NCBI GenBank assembly: GCA_030432565.1
Contig: JAUIGV010000001.1
Span: 186,001-250,000, forward strand
Direction: 5' to 3'
DNA length: 64,000 nucleotides
From: Verrucomicrobiia bacterium
Lineage (GTDB): Bacteria > Verrucomicrobiota > Verrucomicrobiia > Verrucomicrobiales > Akkermansiaceae
The position numbers were made by a program, and so were the translations under genes. Within the stretch, counting starts at the first letter, position 1. Each line of letters opens with the position of its first letter. The notes beneath the pieces were generated by a model. It did not search any database, was not told the origin of the DNA, and saw only the letters and a program-made list of their open reading frames with translations. Of the stretch, positions 39,533 to 48,498 are shown piece after piece.

Positions 39533-42137
39533 CTTCGTTTTCCTTCCGTATTTTTGTGCTGAACAGTTTGCCGTGAATGATGATGGAAACGAGGTCCCTC
39601 AATCCGTCCCCCTGTTTTCTCAGCTCCTTCGCCGTTTTTTCAATCTCACCCCGGTCGGCAAAGGACATCGGGCGACCAAGCGCATAGGAGCTCATCTTGT
39701 GCACCATTGCCTTGGCGAATTGATCCTGCCTTTTGGTCATGAGGTAATCCTTCAAGCCGCCAGCGCCATTGAGGCTTTGCTTGTTGTATAAAATAGCGGT
39801 GGCATCGATTGGCCTGTCCTTGAGGCTTGTCCGAAAGCGGCCTATCGCATCGTAGTTTTCCAGGGCGAGTCCCCAAGGGTCGATCTTGGCGTGGCAGGAC
39901 CGGCAGGCGGCCTGATTGCGATGATCAGCCATTCTTTCTTTTGGAGTCATCTTGAGAATCCGGGGATCGGTCAGGTCCACTTCCGGAACGTTGGGCGGTG
40001 GTGGTGGCGGAGGGTCGTGGAGCATGTTTTCCAAAAGCCAAACACCACGTTTGAGGGGATTGGAATCGACGCCGTTCGAGTTCATTGTCAGGACGGCAGC
40101 GGTGGTGAAAAGACCTCCCCGATTGGCCTCCGGGCCGACATTTACTTTTCGAAAGTCCGGGCCGTGGACGCCGGGGATTCCGTAATGTCGGGCCAAACTT
40201 TCGTTGATGACAAGATAGTCGGAATCAAGGAAATCCATGATGCTGGAATTGGTCTTCAACACGTGATCGAAAAAGGCGAGAGGCTCCTCAAAGAGAACTT
40301 CCTGAAGACTTTCGTCATAGTTTGGGAATTTTTTTTGATCGACGACGAGGTTTTTGATTGCGTCGAGCCCCAGCCATTGTTCGACAAAGTGCCGGGTGAA
40401 TCGCTGCGACCTCGGATCGGCCAGCATGCGCGCAATTTGAGTATCCAGAACTTGCGGTGATCGTAGCTTTCCTGCAAAGGCAAGATCGAGCAATGGTGCG
40501 TCCGGGATGCTGGACCATAGAAAGAAGGACAGCCGGTTTGCCAGTTCGAGATTGCTGATCGCGTTGGAGTCCGGGGTTGGTTCGGACTCGGTTTGAATGA
40601 GATAGAGGAACTCCGGTGAGGCCAGCACGGTGGCGAGGACTTCGATCACGGTTTCTTGAAATCCGGGAAAGCCCGGGCGGTATTTTTTGAAAAGTTCGAA
40701 ATAGGGTGCCAAATCCTCTTCTTCGATGGGGCGGCGCCAGGCCCGCTGCATGAACCGTTGCAGGATCTCGCGGCAATACTCGTCTTCATTATTTTGATTC
40801 GGACTCTCGAAGAAGATCGCGGTATGGGATTCCGGAGGCCAGCTCTCGTAAAGGCCGGCTTCGACCTCAACGTAGTCGATCTCAAGATTCACCGGATCTC
40901 CTTCTCCCCGTTTTACGGTCGAGGAAATGTTGTGGATTTCAAGATACTCGGTGCAGTTGGGTGCTTCTCCCACTTCGTGTTTTCTCCGGAAGGGGTTTCG
41001 CGGAATTTCATTGAGGGGCACTTCAAAGGTGTAGAATTCCGGCTCGGTGGCGGAGGCGGTCACTTCGACGTCCCGTTGGTTGATGCGGGCCGACATCTTT
41101 CCTTCATTGTTGGTTTGAAAACCGAAGACCAGCCTGAGGCTTGCCGACTGACCTTCTTTGCGGGCGCTGGATCCAGCCCGCACCCGCACCCGCATGATCC
41201 CTTCGTCGGGAACGGAGTTTCCCAGATCCAGACGAATCATGCGCGATGGAGGAAGGACCGCTACGACCTCCGAAACCGGAGGCGTCGGTGTGATCTCCCT
41301 GTCCGGTCCAAGATTCCAGATGCCGTAGTGGGCGCGATCCAGAACGACGTAGTAAGTCCATCGGTAAAGTAAGCCCTCGCCGGTTTCTTTGTTGAAAATA
41401 TGGGTGTTGCGGCTCTTGCCCTCATAATCGGAATCGTCTCGATTGATGGCCTTGGGTTTTAAGGTCGCGGCCTTGTCCATGGCCTCCTGCATGGGGATCT
41501 GCCAGGTCACCACCGCGGGACGATCGCCTTCGACGGTGGCCTTTTGTAAAGCATCGATTGCAGTCTCACGGTAGTTCTCGAACTGCATGGTCGACATCTG
41601 CAGGAACTTGGAGCTGTTTTTAAAACCATCCTCCGAAACGTTGTCAGGCGGCAGCGAGTCGGCAAAATTCAGATTGAGACCGAGCAGGTCCTGGAGGGCG
41701 TGGTTATACTCGTAGTTCGCCATGCGACGAAACGAGCCATGACCGCCCGCATTTCGGCGAACGAGGCTGGCCTTCTCCATTTCACCACCCAGCCATTCAA
41801 CAATCCTGCCCCGGTCCTCTTCGTTGAGGTGGTAGTCCGGCTCGTCATCCGGTGGCATTTCGCTCTGACTAAGCACGTCATAAACTTCGACCCATCGATC
41901 CACATCTCCCCCGGTTAGAAGATTCGGATCAAGTTCATCTGCCCGAAATCCTCCTTTTGATTTTTTCGGGCCATGGCAATCGAGGCAGGACTTTGCAAAG
42001 AGTGGCGCCACAAAATCCTCGAACCCGGCGAGATTGGCCTCCGGCAAAGGTTCTTCCGAAAACGCCGGAAGGAGGGTAGCCGCGAGCGCCACGATCGTCA
42101 GGGTTCGCGCTGGTTTCAGTCGAAGACAGTCAGACAT
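39525..42137 (-). CDS. DUF1587/1595/1592/1588/1585 cytochrome c protein
   Basis: This 870-residue secreted protein has the usual domain order of this family. After a signal peptide (about 1-28) comes an N-terminal cytochrome part with 'CLDCHGPKKSKGG', then 'RRMANYEYNHALQDLLG' (DUF1587). A long beta-rich insert at about 250-440 follows, then DUF1595 and DUF1592 ('ELANRLSFFLWSSIPD'), DUF1588 with 'CRSCHAKIDPWGLALENYD', and DUF1585 at the end. It has two CxxCH motifs. It lies between the metallopeptidase gene (8 bases upstream) and the overlapping DUF1552 gene, forming a three-gene operon. Confidence 0.9.
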   Translation of the reverse strand: MSDCLRLKPARTLTIVALAATLLPAFSEEPLPEANLAGFEDFVAPLFAKSCLDCHGPKKSKGGFRADELDPNLLTGGDVDRWVEVYDVLSQSEMPPDDEPDYHLNEEDRGRIVEWLGGEMEKASLVRRNAGGHGSFRRMANYEYNHALQDLLGLNLNFADSLPPDNVSEDGFKNSSKFLQMSTMQFENYRETAIDALQKATVEGDRPAVVTWQIPMQEAMDKAATLKPKAINRDDSDYEGKSRNTHIFNKETGEGLLYRWTYYVVLDRAHYGIWNLGPDREITPTPPVSEVVAVLPPSRMIRLDLGNSVPDEGIMRVRVRAGSSARKEGQSASLRLVFGFQTNNEGKMSARINQRDVEVTASATEPEFYTFEVPLNEIPRNPFRRKHEVGEAPNCTEYLEIHNISSTVKRGEGDPVNLEIDYVEVEAGLYESWPPESHTAIFFESPNQNNEDEYCREILQRFMQRAWRRPIEEEDLAPYFELFKKYRPGFPGFQETVIEVLATVLASPEFLYLIQTESEPTPDSNAISNLELANRLSFFLWSSIPDAPLLDLAFAGKLRSPQVLDTQIARMLADPRSQRFTRHFVEQWLGLDAIKNLVVDQKKFPNYDESLQEVLFEEPLAFFDHVLKTNSSIMDFLDSDYLVINESLARHYGIPGVHGPDFRKVNVGPEANRGGLFTTAAVLTMNSNGVDSNPLKRGVWLLENMLHDPPPPPPPNVPEVDLTDPRILKMTPKERMADHRNQAACRSCHAKIDPWGLALENYDAIGRFRTSLKDRPIDATAILYNKQSLNGAGGLKDYLMTKRQDQFAKAMVHKMSSYALGRPMSFADRGEIEKTAKELRKQGDGLRDLVSIIIHGKLFSTKIRKENEDD

Positions 42138-42145
42138 TACTGGGA

Positions 42146-42910
42146 TTATTTCTTGATCCCCCAGATCTCCTCGAGGAGATCGTGAAGCACCGGATCGTGT
42201 TCCTTGAGTTCCGCCCGGACGAATGGGAAGAAATCGTTGCGATCGAAGTAGGCTTCTGTTCCTTCCGCGAAATATTCCATGGGAGTGGTGGCCGCGTAGG
42301 CTTGCGCCTTTCGGCCGGTATGGGTGAGAACCCGATCGTAGAGGCCGGCTTTCATGGCATTCTCATAGGCAGCGAGAATGCGCGGTTCGTCATAGCCGCC
42401 AAGAATTTGATCGTGATAGGCGTGGCTCAATTCGTGGAAGATGACCGAGGGGTGCTTCGCCAGTTGCTTGCGATCGAGAAGCGATGCGGCGCGGGTGATG
42501 TGAACTTTTTTGGCGAGACGAGGGTCGTAACCCCGTTCCGTGAGCCAACCGACCCCGGGGTGGTAGGGACCCGGTTCGACATTAATCTCCGGATGATCGT
42601 GTTCAATCCAGATCTCGAGAGTCTGTAATTGTTTAAGCCGGTCTTCCGGCACCATAATCGCGATTCTCTGCAAGTGGCTTGCCAGCATCTGTAGAGCTCT
42701 TCCTCCCTCCTTGGCGTGTTCGCCATGAAGTATCTTCGGGTCGATATGGACTTTCCAACCCTCGATCTCACGAATGATGGGGTCGAAATGCTCCTTCGTT
42801 GGCACTTTTTTCCGAGTGTCCGGTTCCGCCTTCGCCGCAAAAATCGCGATCGACACCGTCACCAGGGTTGCGAGGAAAAGTTGGATTTTGATTTGATGTC
42901 GATTGATCAT
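42146..42910 (-). CDS. Secreted zinc metallopeptidase-like protein (HExxH)
   Basis: This 254-residue protein has an N-terminal signal or anchor (about 9-28) and the zinc motif H-E-L-S-H at His159 to His163, within 'PSVIFHELSHAYHDQ'. 'YFAEGTEAYF', about 50 residues later, supplies the probable third ligand Glu of a gluzincin. The family is known mainly from PVC genomes and has no assigned substrate. It is the first gene of the operon with the DUF1592 and DUF1552 genes. It may trim or activate one of them, but this is inference from position. Confidence 0.75.
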   Translation of the reverse strand: MINRHQIKIQLFLATLVTVSIAIFAAKAEPDTRKKVPTKEHFDPIIREIEGWKVHIDPKILHGEHAKEGGRALQMLASHLQRIAIMVPEDRLKQLQTLEIWIEHDHPEINVEPGPYHPGVGWLTERGYDPRLAKKVHITRAASLLDRKQLAKHPSVIFHELSHAYHDQILGGYDEPRILAAYENAMKAGLYDRVLTHTGRKAQAYAATTPMEYFAEGTEAYFDRNDFFPFVRAELKEHDPVLHDLLEEIWGIKK

Positions 42911-42970
42911 CGCACTCCCTGATACTCTCTCTTCCCCCGGGATCTTCAGTCTAAGTTTGTGAAGAATCCA

Positions 42971-43129
42971 TTAGCTTTTTTCATTACCGAAAATCCCGGT
43001 CCGCACCGCTTCGGTCACGAATTGGGCCAGTTCGTCCCCGCGCACCCACTCGCGCGGGTCCGGCGGCAAAAGCGTCGGTGGGTCACGGTCTACGAGACAA
43101 ACCTTGCGGGCATGAATTGATGCCAGCAT
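42971..43129 (-). pseudogene. Remnant of a transposase N-terminus
   Basis: A 52-codon frame on the minus strand contains 'LLPPDPREWVRGDELAQFV' followed by 'TEAV'. This closely matches the conserved N-terminal pattern (L-P-P-D-x-R-E-W-x-x-x-D-x-L-A-x-F-V-x-E-A-V) of IS1182/IS5-like transposases. It then stops at a TAA where a full transposase would continue for 400 residues. No inverted repeats or catalytic DDE part remain. It sits in the 309-base gap between two genes and marks an old insertion. Confidence 0.6.
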
Positions 43130-43219
43130 AGCCAGGCCGTCCAAGGGATAGGAATTTGGGACTACCCAACCGTCTCTTTACGAAAGTCCGGAAGCCATTA
43201 GTGGGTTGATCCGGCTTCC

Positions 43220-44008
43220 TTACTTCTTTCCTTTTCCACTCTGCTCAAATTCACGAAGCATTTTTTGCATATCGAGAACCGACTTCTTAAAATCAGCCGG
43301 AAGATTGGGAGCATCAAGGACGGCTTTGAAAGCCGAGCTGATTTCAGCCCCGTTCGCTGAGACATCCACGCTCTTTACGGAATTGTTTCCAAAGCCCTCG
43401 GTGAGATTATCGGGAACGTCTCCTTCTTTTTGTGAAGGAGGTTCTCCCAATTTGATGCCGACGGTGCCACGCTTACCCTTTCGCATGATCGTCGCGTTGA
43501 CCGTATCCCCGACTTTCCGGGAACGGAGCACCGTTGAAAGCTCCCTGGAGGTCGCTAGGTGTTTTTCAGCAAGAGCCAGGAGAAGATCGCCGGCCCGAAT
43601 TCCGGCCTTCTCGGCCGGTCCATCGCCAGCCACCAATTCAACCAATAATCCCTCGTCCTCGGCGAGATTGAGATGATCTCGCAAGACTTTGGAAATCTCC
43701 TTCACCCGAATCCCAATCCAGGGATGTGGAGATTTTTCTTCGATTGTACCACCGCTTTTCTGGCGGGTGATTTTTCCGTTCTCATCAGTCGTTTCGGTGA
43801 CGACGCTTTCAACGCCATCGATGACGGTCACAATACGTTTCACCGTTGTCTTGCCATCCGAAGTAATCGTTACTGACTCTTTCCGGTTGGATGAATGGGT
43901 TTCCGCAGCCGGGGCATCGGGATCAGGAATCAATTTCTGGGCTTCACACGGGGACCAGGTCATCAGCAACAAAAGGGTGATGACAAATGTCAGGGAATAG
44001 GAGTTCAT
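43220..44008 (-). CDS. Secreted PDZ-domain protein
   Basis: This 262-residue protein has a signal peptide (about 1-23, ending 'PCEAQ') and a beta-rich segment at about 40-90. One PDZ domain spans about 95-190 ('HPWIGIRVKEI', 'AEKAGIRAGDLLLALAEKHL'), followed by a helical Lys-rich tail. There is no protease domain, so it is a PDZ adaptor rather than a DegP-like protease. It follows the sigma/anti-sigma pair by 33 bases. Periplasmic PDZ proteins next to ECF systems often regulate the anti-sigma factor; that role is suggested only by location. Confidence 0.8.
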   Translation of the reverse strand: MNSYSLTFVITLLLLMTWSPCEAQKLIPDPDAPAAETHSSNRKESVTITSDGKTTVKRIVTVIDGVESVVTETTDENGKITRQKSGGTIEEKSPHPWIGIRVKEISKVLRDHLNLAEDEGLLVELVAGDGPAEKAGIRAGDLLLALAEKHLATSRELSTVLRSRKVGDTVNATIMRKGKRGTVGIKLGEPPSQKEGDVPDNLTEGFGNNSVKSVDVSANGAEISSAFKAVLDAPNLPADFKKSVLDMQKMLREFEQSGKGKK

Positions 44009-44041
44009 TGAATATGGTAGGTTGGATATTTACGGCGGCTG

Positions 44042-44470
44042 CTATTGAAATTCGACGGGAGAACAGACGACTTCCCGCCGGATGACCGTTGAGTTTAGTT
44101 TGGTCGGACCTACGGAGCAAAGAGCCAGGGTGTCATCCTGCCACTCCTCTTCGGAGACCTCCCACAATTGGCCATTGTGTTCTTTGATTGCGAGCGTGCG
44201 GCTATTTAAGAGGGTGGAATCTTTTTTGATAACGCTCACAGGGGACTCCAGGTCGGAGGAAACAGTCTCCGCAGAGCGGTCGGGTCGCATAAAAGTGGTT
44301 ACCGTAATCACGCCGACAAGAACTGCGGCAGCTGCCGCAATAAAAAGCTGCCGACGAGCTCCGGTCACTTTGGGCCGCATGGGTTCAGCGGACATCCGTG
44401 CTTTCAGATCCCCAGGAAGGGGGCTCGGTTTAAGGCTGCGGATCAGGTTTTCAAGATCGTTGTCATTCAT
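44042..44470 (-). CDS. Anti-sigma-like membrane protein
   Basis: This 142-residue protein has a short acidic or helical N-terminus ('NDNDLENLIRSLKPSPLPGD'), one membrane segment at about 40-58 ('LFIAAAAAVLVGVITVTTF') and a small periplasmic domain. The ATG at 44468-44470 overlaps the sigma stop as ATGA, which fixes the start. No zinc-binding anti-sigma (HxxxCxxC) motif is visible. The pairing and topology make it the likely partner of the adjacent ECF factor. Confidence 0.7.
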   Translation of the reverse strand: MNDNDLENLIRSLKPSPLPGDLKARMSAEPMRPKVTGARRQLFIAAAAAVLVGVITVTTFMRPDRSAETVSSDLESPVSVIKKDSTLLNSRTLAIKEHNGQLWEVSEEEWQDDTLALCSVGPTKLNSTVIRREVVCSPVEFQ

Positions 44471-44961
44471 GGCATGAGTTCGGTGAGGGTGGTGCACTCA
44501 CGGAGGCGTTCGAGTGCATAACGGTATCGGGAGGTTGCGGTGGCTACGGGAATATTGATGAGTTTGGAGATTGCCGGAAAAGTAAGGTCTCCCCAAATTT
44601 TGAGAAAGAGAACCTCGCTGAGAGTCTCAGGGAGAGTCTCGATGGCAGAGGCCAATTGATGCCTAACATCGTTTGCCGAGAAGTCAGGAACGAACCAATT
44701 CGGGCTGTCGTCGGCAAACTTAATTTCGCGCTTGGATCGGCGGTCAATGCTGCGGCCACAGTCAATGGCGCGCCGCCGGATCGTGGCAAAAACGAGCGAT
44801 CGTTCGGGAAGACCCTCGCTGGTCCTTCTCCAGGCTTCGGTGAGTGCATCCTGTAAAACATCCTTGGCATCAGATTCTGAACGGGTTTTTTGTCTGGCGT
44901 AGAGGAAAAAGGCTTCGCCGTTTTCAGCGATCCAGGAAGACCATAGACCCTCGGTATTCAT
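44467..44961 (-). CDS. ECF RNA polymerase sigma factor
   Basis: This 164-residue sigma factor has region 2 'SDAKDVLQDALTEAWRRTSE' and 'FATIRRRAIDCGRS', and region 4 'TLPETLSEVLFLKIWGDLTF' with helix-turn-helix 'PAISKLINIPVATATSRY'. The start is placed at the ATG at 44961. The frame continues 18 codons further upstream, but that part is not protein-like. It is followed by its anti-sigma-like gene and a PDZ gene. The upstream gene, 103 bases away on the same strand, is the second candidate selenoprotein. Confidence 0.85.
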   Translation of the reverse strand: MNTEGLWSSWIAENGEAFFLYARQKTRSESDAKDVLQDALTEAWRRTSEGLPERSLVFATIRRRAIDCGRSIDRRSKREIKFADDSPNWFVPDFSANDVRHQLASAIETLPETLSEVLFLKIWGDLTFPAISKLINIPVATATSRYRYALERLRECTTLTELMP

Positions 44962-45064
44962 AGGTATGTGAAGTTGGCCCCGGCTAACAGAAGTTTGAAG
45001 GAGTGGTGGCGGCAAGGCAGAACGCTTTCACTTTGCATCGCAAGCTGCCGTCCCTGATAACAGA

Positions 45065-46243
45065 TTATTGATTCTTTGGGAATCCATCCGGAAGAATTGG
45101 AATGCCGCGAGGCAGGTCCAATGCCCTGTTGTCAGACTCCTTGCCATCAGGAGAGTCATCCTGATTTGTCGATCGTCTTTCAGGGGTGACGCCATCGGAT
45201 CGCGTTGAGACAAAGGCTGATTTTCCCTTGCCAACCAATGGGGTTGGATCTTTTTCAAACTTTCGGTAGTCCATCATCGGGTGCTTGATCGAAAAGGCAT
45301 TCCCCATCAGGATCTCTCTCTTGGTTTTGCCCGCAAAAATGTCTCCCGGCTCGATTTCCGTCATCATCCCAAACGTTCCCAAAGGGCGATCGGATACCGC
45401 AGCTTCGATTTGGCTGTTGTCATATCCAAGCTCTTTGAGACGGTTACGGTGAGCGCGGCGGACGACTTCATTGACCGCCCCCGCAGAGTTTCCCATTTCG
45501 GCAAAGAGATCTCTGGCAAACTGTATTTCCTCGAGGAGGTCGTCCGGAGATAGAAAACCATTGGCCGCATGAAAAATTTCCCCCTTGGGCGTCATAAACA
45601 GGGTCTGGACATTCTGACCACCGACTCCACGGGCGCAACTTCCGGGCAAGTCATCGGGATCATGCCAGATCGACTTCCCGGCAGTCGGGTCACCGGTGGT
45701 ATTGGAAAAGGTATTTACGAAGTCTTTTTTTAGAAGCCTGCGAACGTCATTATTTGAGAACGACACGGTTCTCATGGTGTGACCCGCACTTCACATGCCG
45801 CCGTCCAATTTGCCGAGGACGCGGAACCACATCACGGGGCGGTCATCGATTGGTGTGGCCTTCCCTGACGCGAGTGTTAAGGCATCTTCCACCTCGGGCT
45901 GCCAGGTGATCCCGTAGAGCTTGACTGCTTGGCCGGAGTCTCTTTTCGGGGAGAACTTTGGCGCCTGCTCTTTGACGAAAGCTTGATCGGCTGCGCTCAA
46001 TTTTGCGAGCGGCACTTCGACGATCGTTAAGTCCTGTTTCTTGAGAGTGACTCGCTTGGTGTTTGGGTTGAAGGAACTGAATGAGGCCTCAATGGAATAG
46101 TTTCCATTTTCACTTTTCCATTCCCTGACGAGAGATCCGGAAATCTCATCGGCGGCGGAAAAAGGGAAAATAAGACAAAGGGCGGCTCCGCCCAAGACAA
46201 CTGCTTTCAGTCTGCTTGTTGTTGGTAACGATCTTGGTTTCAT
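45065..46243 (-). CDS. Candidate selenoprotein: SHD1 + thioredoxin-like protein (Sec at codon 151)
   Basis: The gene is read through an in-frame TGA at 45791-45793, giving 392 residues with Sec at position 151. It has a signal peptide (about 1-31) and an SHD1-type domain at about 38-95 ('REWKSENGNYSIEASF', 'VPLAKLSAADQAFV'). 'VMWFRVLGKLDGGM-U-S-A-G-H' begins a thioredoxin-like domain that continues with 'NNDVRRLLKKDFVNTF' and 'NVQTLFMTPKGEIFHAANGF'. The last 100 residues are a separate, unrecognised region. The part before the TGA ends in the middle of a fold and the part after starts without its first strand, so neither half makes sense alone. A SECIS-like hairpin follows the TGA. A split pseudogene is the alternative. 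Confidence 0.75.
45755..45774 (-). promoter_or_regulatory. Putative bacterial SECIS hairpin, selenoprotein 2
   Basis: On the coding strand, 16 bases after the TGA, TGAGAAC pairs perfectly with GTTCTCA around the 6-base loop CGTGTC. The loop begins 23 bases after the TGA and has G at position 2. These values fit the general bacterial SECIS pattern of a short stem-loop in the coding region just after the UGA. Folding energy was not computed. Confidence 0.6.
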
Positions 46244-46564
46244 AGGTTTTCGGGTTAAAAGAGCTTCGGACTTTCCACTCTCACAGAAGGAAGCGGCACG
46301 CTCTGGATAGTCGATCTGTCACCCGGTCTCATTCGTGGATCTTTTTTAAGCCCTTTTGATTTTTGATTGGAAAATGGAGCAAGTCCCTTCAACGATTCTT
46401 CTAAGCGGGTTGATAAGATCGAACTGAAAACCAATATGATTGGTCTTCGCAACTGCGTTTCCGGGATGCACCCAAACAACAAGCCCACGTTATTCGTCCT
46501 TGTCGGGTTCTTGGGCAAACTTTAAAGTCCGAACAAGAAATGAGCGAATCGACCCACCCGAACT
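46244..46564. other. Intergenic stretch between divergent genes
   Basis: These 321 bases separate the second candidate selenoprotein (minus) from the ZIP transporter (plus). The stretch must hold promoters for both. I see no convincing small gene, RNA gene, repeat or riboswitch in it. Confidence 0.5.
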
Positions 46565-47404
46565 GTGAGTGAGCTTGCAACAATCGCGCTGTGGACGCTC
46601 ATCGCAGGAATAGCGATGCCGATCGGAGCTGCGTTTGCGTGTTTCGAACGGATCAGACCGGCATGGCTGGAAGAGGAGTTCCGGCACTTTCTAACTGCTT
46701 TTGGCGGTGGGATTCTTCTGGCAGCGGTTGCGCTTGTTCTAATTCCGGAGGGGGGCAAAAATCTCTCGATCGGAGTGACTGCAGTCTGTTTCACCCTGGG
46801 AGGCCTTGTCTTTATGGGAATAGACATGCTTCTCAACGCCGCCCGTCGTCCGGCCGGACAAGCCGCTGCGATGTTGGCCGACTTCGTGCCCGAGGCTCTT
46901 GCCCTCGGCGCGGTGTTTACTACCCAGCCATCCCTCGCTCCCCTCCTCGCATCAATGATCTGTCTGCAGAATTTACCTGAAGGTTTCAACGCTTTCCGGG
47001 AACTTGCGGCGTCTTCGAACTACCGACCGCGAAGTATCGTGCTGTCCTTTCTCTGTTTGGCGTTATTAGGGCCGGTGTGTGGCTTTGCGGGCTACTTTTT
47101 CTTGTCGTCACACGAGACGGCGCTCTCCGCAATCATGGTTTTTAGCGCCGGCGGAATTCTCTACCTCATCTTCCAGGATATCGCACCGCAGGCGAGACTG
47201 GAGAAACACTGGGCTCCGCCGCTGGGAGCAGTTCTGGGATTTCTTCTTGGCCTCGTGACCCAGAGCGCAACCCAGGCTACGGATAACCAGGAGGAAGACA
47301 CCAAGCAGAGTCCCAACGCGGAGTTGACGCGGCCCCGCCTTTCGCAAACGAGAGTCCCCGGCGACCTTGGTCTCAGGCGGATCACCTATGACATTCAGGT
47401 ATAA
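46565..47404 (+). CDS. ZIP-family divalent metal transporter
   Basis: This 279-residue inner-membrane protein has about eight membrane segments and the ZIP/GufA landmarks 'FLTAFGGGILLAAVALVLIPEG', 'MLADFVPEALALGAVF' and 'NLPEGFNAFRE'. The family moves zinc or iron into the cytoplasm. The start is GTG at 46565. A cytoplasmic tail of about 40 hydrophilic residues follows the last membrane segment. The next gene begins 14 bases later, so both are probably co-transcribed. Confidence 0.85.
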   Translation: MSELATIALWTLIAGIAMPIGAAFACFERIRPAWLEEEFRHFLTAFGGGILLAAVALVLIPEGGKNLSIGVTAVCFTLGGLVFMGIDMLLNAARRPAGQAAAMLADFVPEALALGAVFTTQPSLAPLLASMICLQNLPEGFNAFRELAASSNYRPRSIVLSFLCLALLGPVCGFAGYFFLSSHETALSAIMVFSAGGILYLIFQDIAPQARLEKHWAPPLGAVLGFLLGLVTQSATQATDNQEEDTKQSPNAELTRPRLSQTRVPGDLGLRRITYDIQV

Positions 47405-47418
47405 ACGAACAATTAAGG

Positions 47419-48024
47419 ATGAACGAATACATACAAGCGTTTGTAACAATTGTTGCGCTGGTGAATCCAGCGATCTGCGCACAGATGTTCTCCAAGTGCG
47501 TTGAAGGCATTCCGAAAGAACAAAGAACTGCGGCAGCCATAAAGTCTGTCGTTGCGATTAGTTTCATTTTACTTCTCGCTGCGGTCGCTGGAATCTCCGT
47601 TCTAAACATCTTTGGAATTTCTCTGAATGCGTTTTCCTGCGCGGGTGGCGGAATCCTTGTATGGATTGGAGCCAGCATGATCAATTCGGCACAGAAGGAG
47701 CCCGAATCGTCGTCCGGGCAAACCAAAAGCAAGACGGTCTCATTAGCTCCCTTGATCTTGTTTGGTGCGAGTCCGGGGACAATCACAGGAGTGATCACTG
47801 TATCAGCGTTTCACGGCCATCAGCTGTTACCAATTCCTGCAATTCTAGGCGTTCTTACAACTTCAATGGTTCTGGGGATTGTTTTGGTTCTGTGTGCGAG
47901 ATTCTCTAAAAATACCCAAAAGCCCTCAATGGCAAAAAGGATGATTTCCAGTTATATGGGGGTGATTGTCATCGCAATGGGGGTACAGTTTATTCTCTCA
48001 GGAATTAAGGCTTTCCTGACGTAG
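47419..48024 (+). CDS. MarC-family integral membrane protein
   Basis: This 201-residue protein has six predicted membrane segments. It starts 'NEYIQAFVTIVALVNPAICA' and continues with 'FSCAGGGILVWIGASMINSAQ' and 'FGASPGTITGVITVSAFHGH', the conserved pattern of the MarC/UPF0056 family. The biochemical role of MarC proteins is not established. It follows the ZIP gene by 14 bases in an apparent two-gene operon. Confidence 0.8.
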   Translation: MNEYIQAFVTIVALVNPAICAQMFSKCVEGIPKEQRTAAAIKSVVAISFILLLAAVAGISVLNIFGISLNAFSCAGGGILVWIGASMINSAQKEPESSSGQTKSKTVSLAPLILFGASPGTITGVITVSAFHGHQLLPIPAILGVLTTSMVLGIVLVLCARFSKNTQKPSMAKRMISSYMGVIVIAMGVQFILSGIKAFLT

Positions 48025-48176
48025 CCTAACACGTTTCGAGAGAGCCAGCCTGTTTGCAGACTCTGCATCTGCGTGTCCAAAAAAATAATTTGGCCCTTGT
48101 TAACCTTTGCTCTATTTTTGAATCCTTCCGGCTGAAAATTCTCGGCCGACGAACCTCCTCCAAAAATCTCTTTATC

Positions 48177-48455
48177 ATGAACGCCAAATCGAGACGTCTT
48201 TCCACCATCCTTGCAGTTGCTCTTCCAGTTCTTTTCAGCGGCTGCGCCGTTGTTGAGGTCCCTGAATCCAACACCAACACGGGGTCGGCAGCAGGCACTC
48301 CCGCCGGCTACGACCTGGGCTACCAAAAGGGCAGGGAAGATGGGGAGGGCGGACTGTCCCGCACCCCTGCCCGCTATGGCTATCTCTACTCCCAAGCGGA
48401 CCGCACAGACTTCTTACGCGGATATGAAGCCGGCTATAACGCGGGCATCCGCTGA
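48177..48455 (+). CDS. Small lipoprotein
   Basis: This 92-residue lipoprotein has the signal 'RLSTILAVALPVLFSGC' (lipobox Cys). The mature part is Gly/Tyr-rich with two related segments, 'GYDLGYQKGREDG' and 'FLRGYEAGYNAGI', a Tyr-x-x-Gly-Tyr pattern seen in small envelope lipoproteins. The start at 48177 is chosen because the signal begins there, although the frame is open upstream. The function is unknown. Confidence 0.65.
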   Translation: MNAKSRRLSTILAVALPVLFSGCAVVEVPESNTNTGSAAGTPAGYDLGYQKGREDGEGGLSRTPARYGYLYSQADRTDFLRGYEAGYNAGIR

Positions 48456-48498
48456 TCCTACAAGTTCGATCGACCAACCCATCTGCACCTAAAGAAGT

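Noticed and set aside
45016-45049. Hairpin (GGCAG/CTGCC base with inner stem) between selenoprotein 2 and the sigma gene, as a terminator
   Set aside because: Base stem is only 5 bp, there are mismatches inside and no T-run follows; may still be a weak structure.
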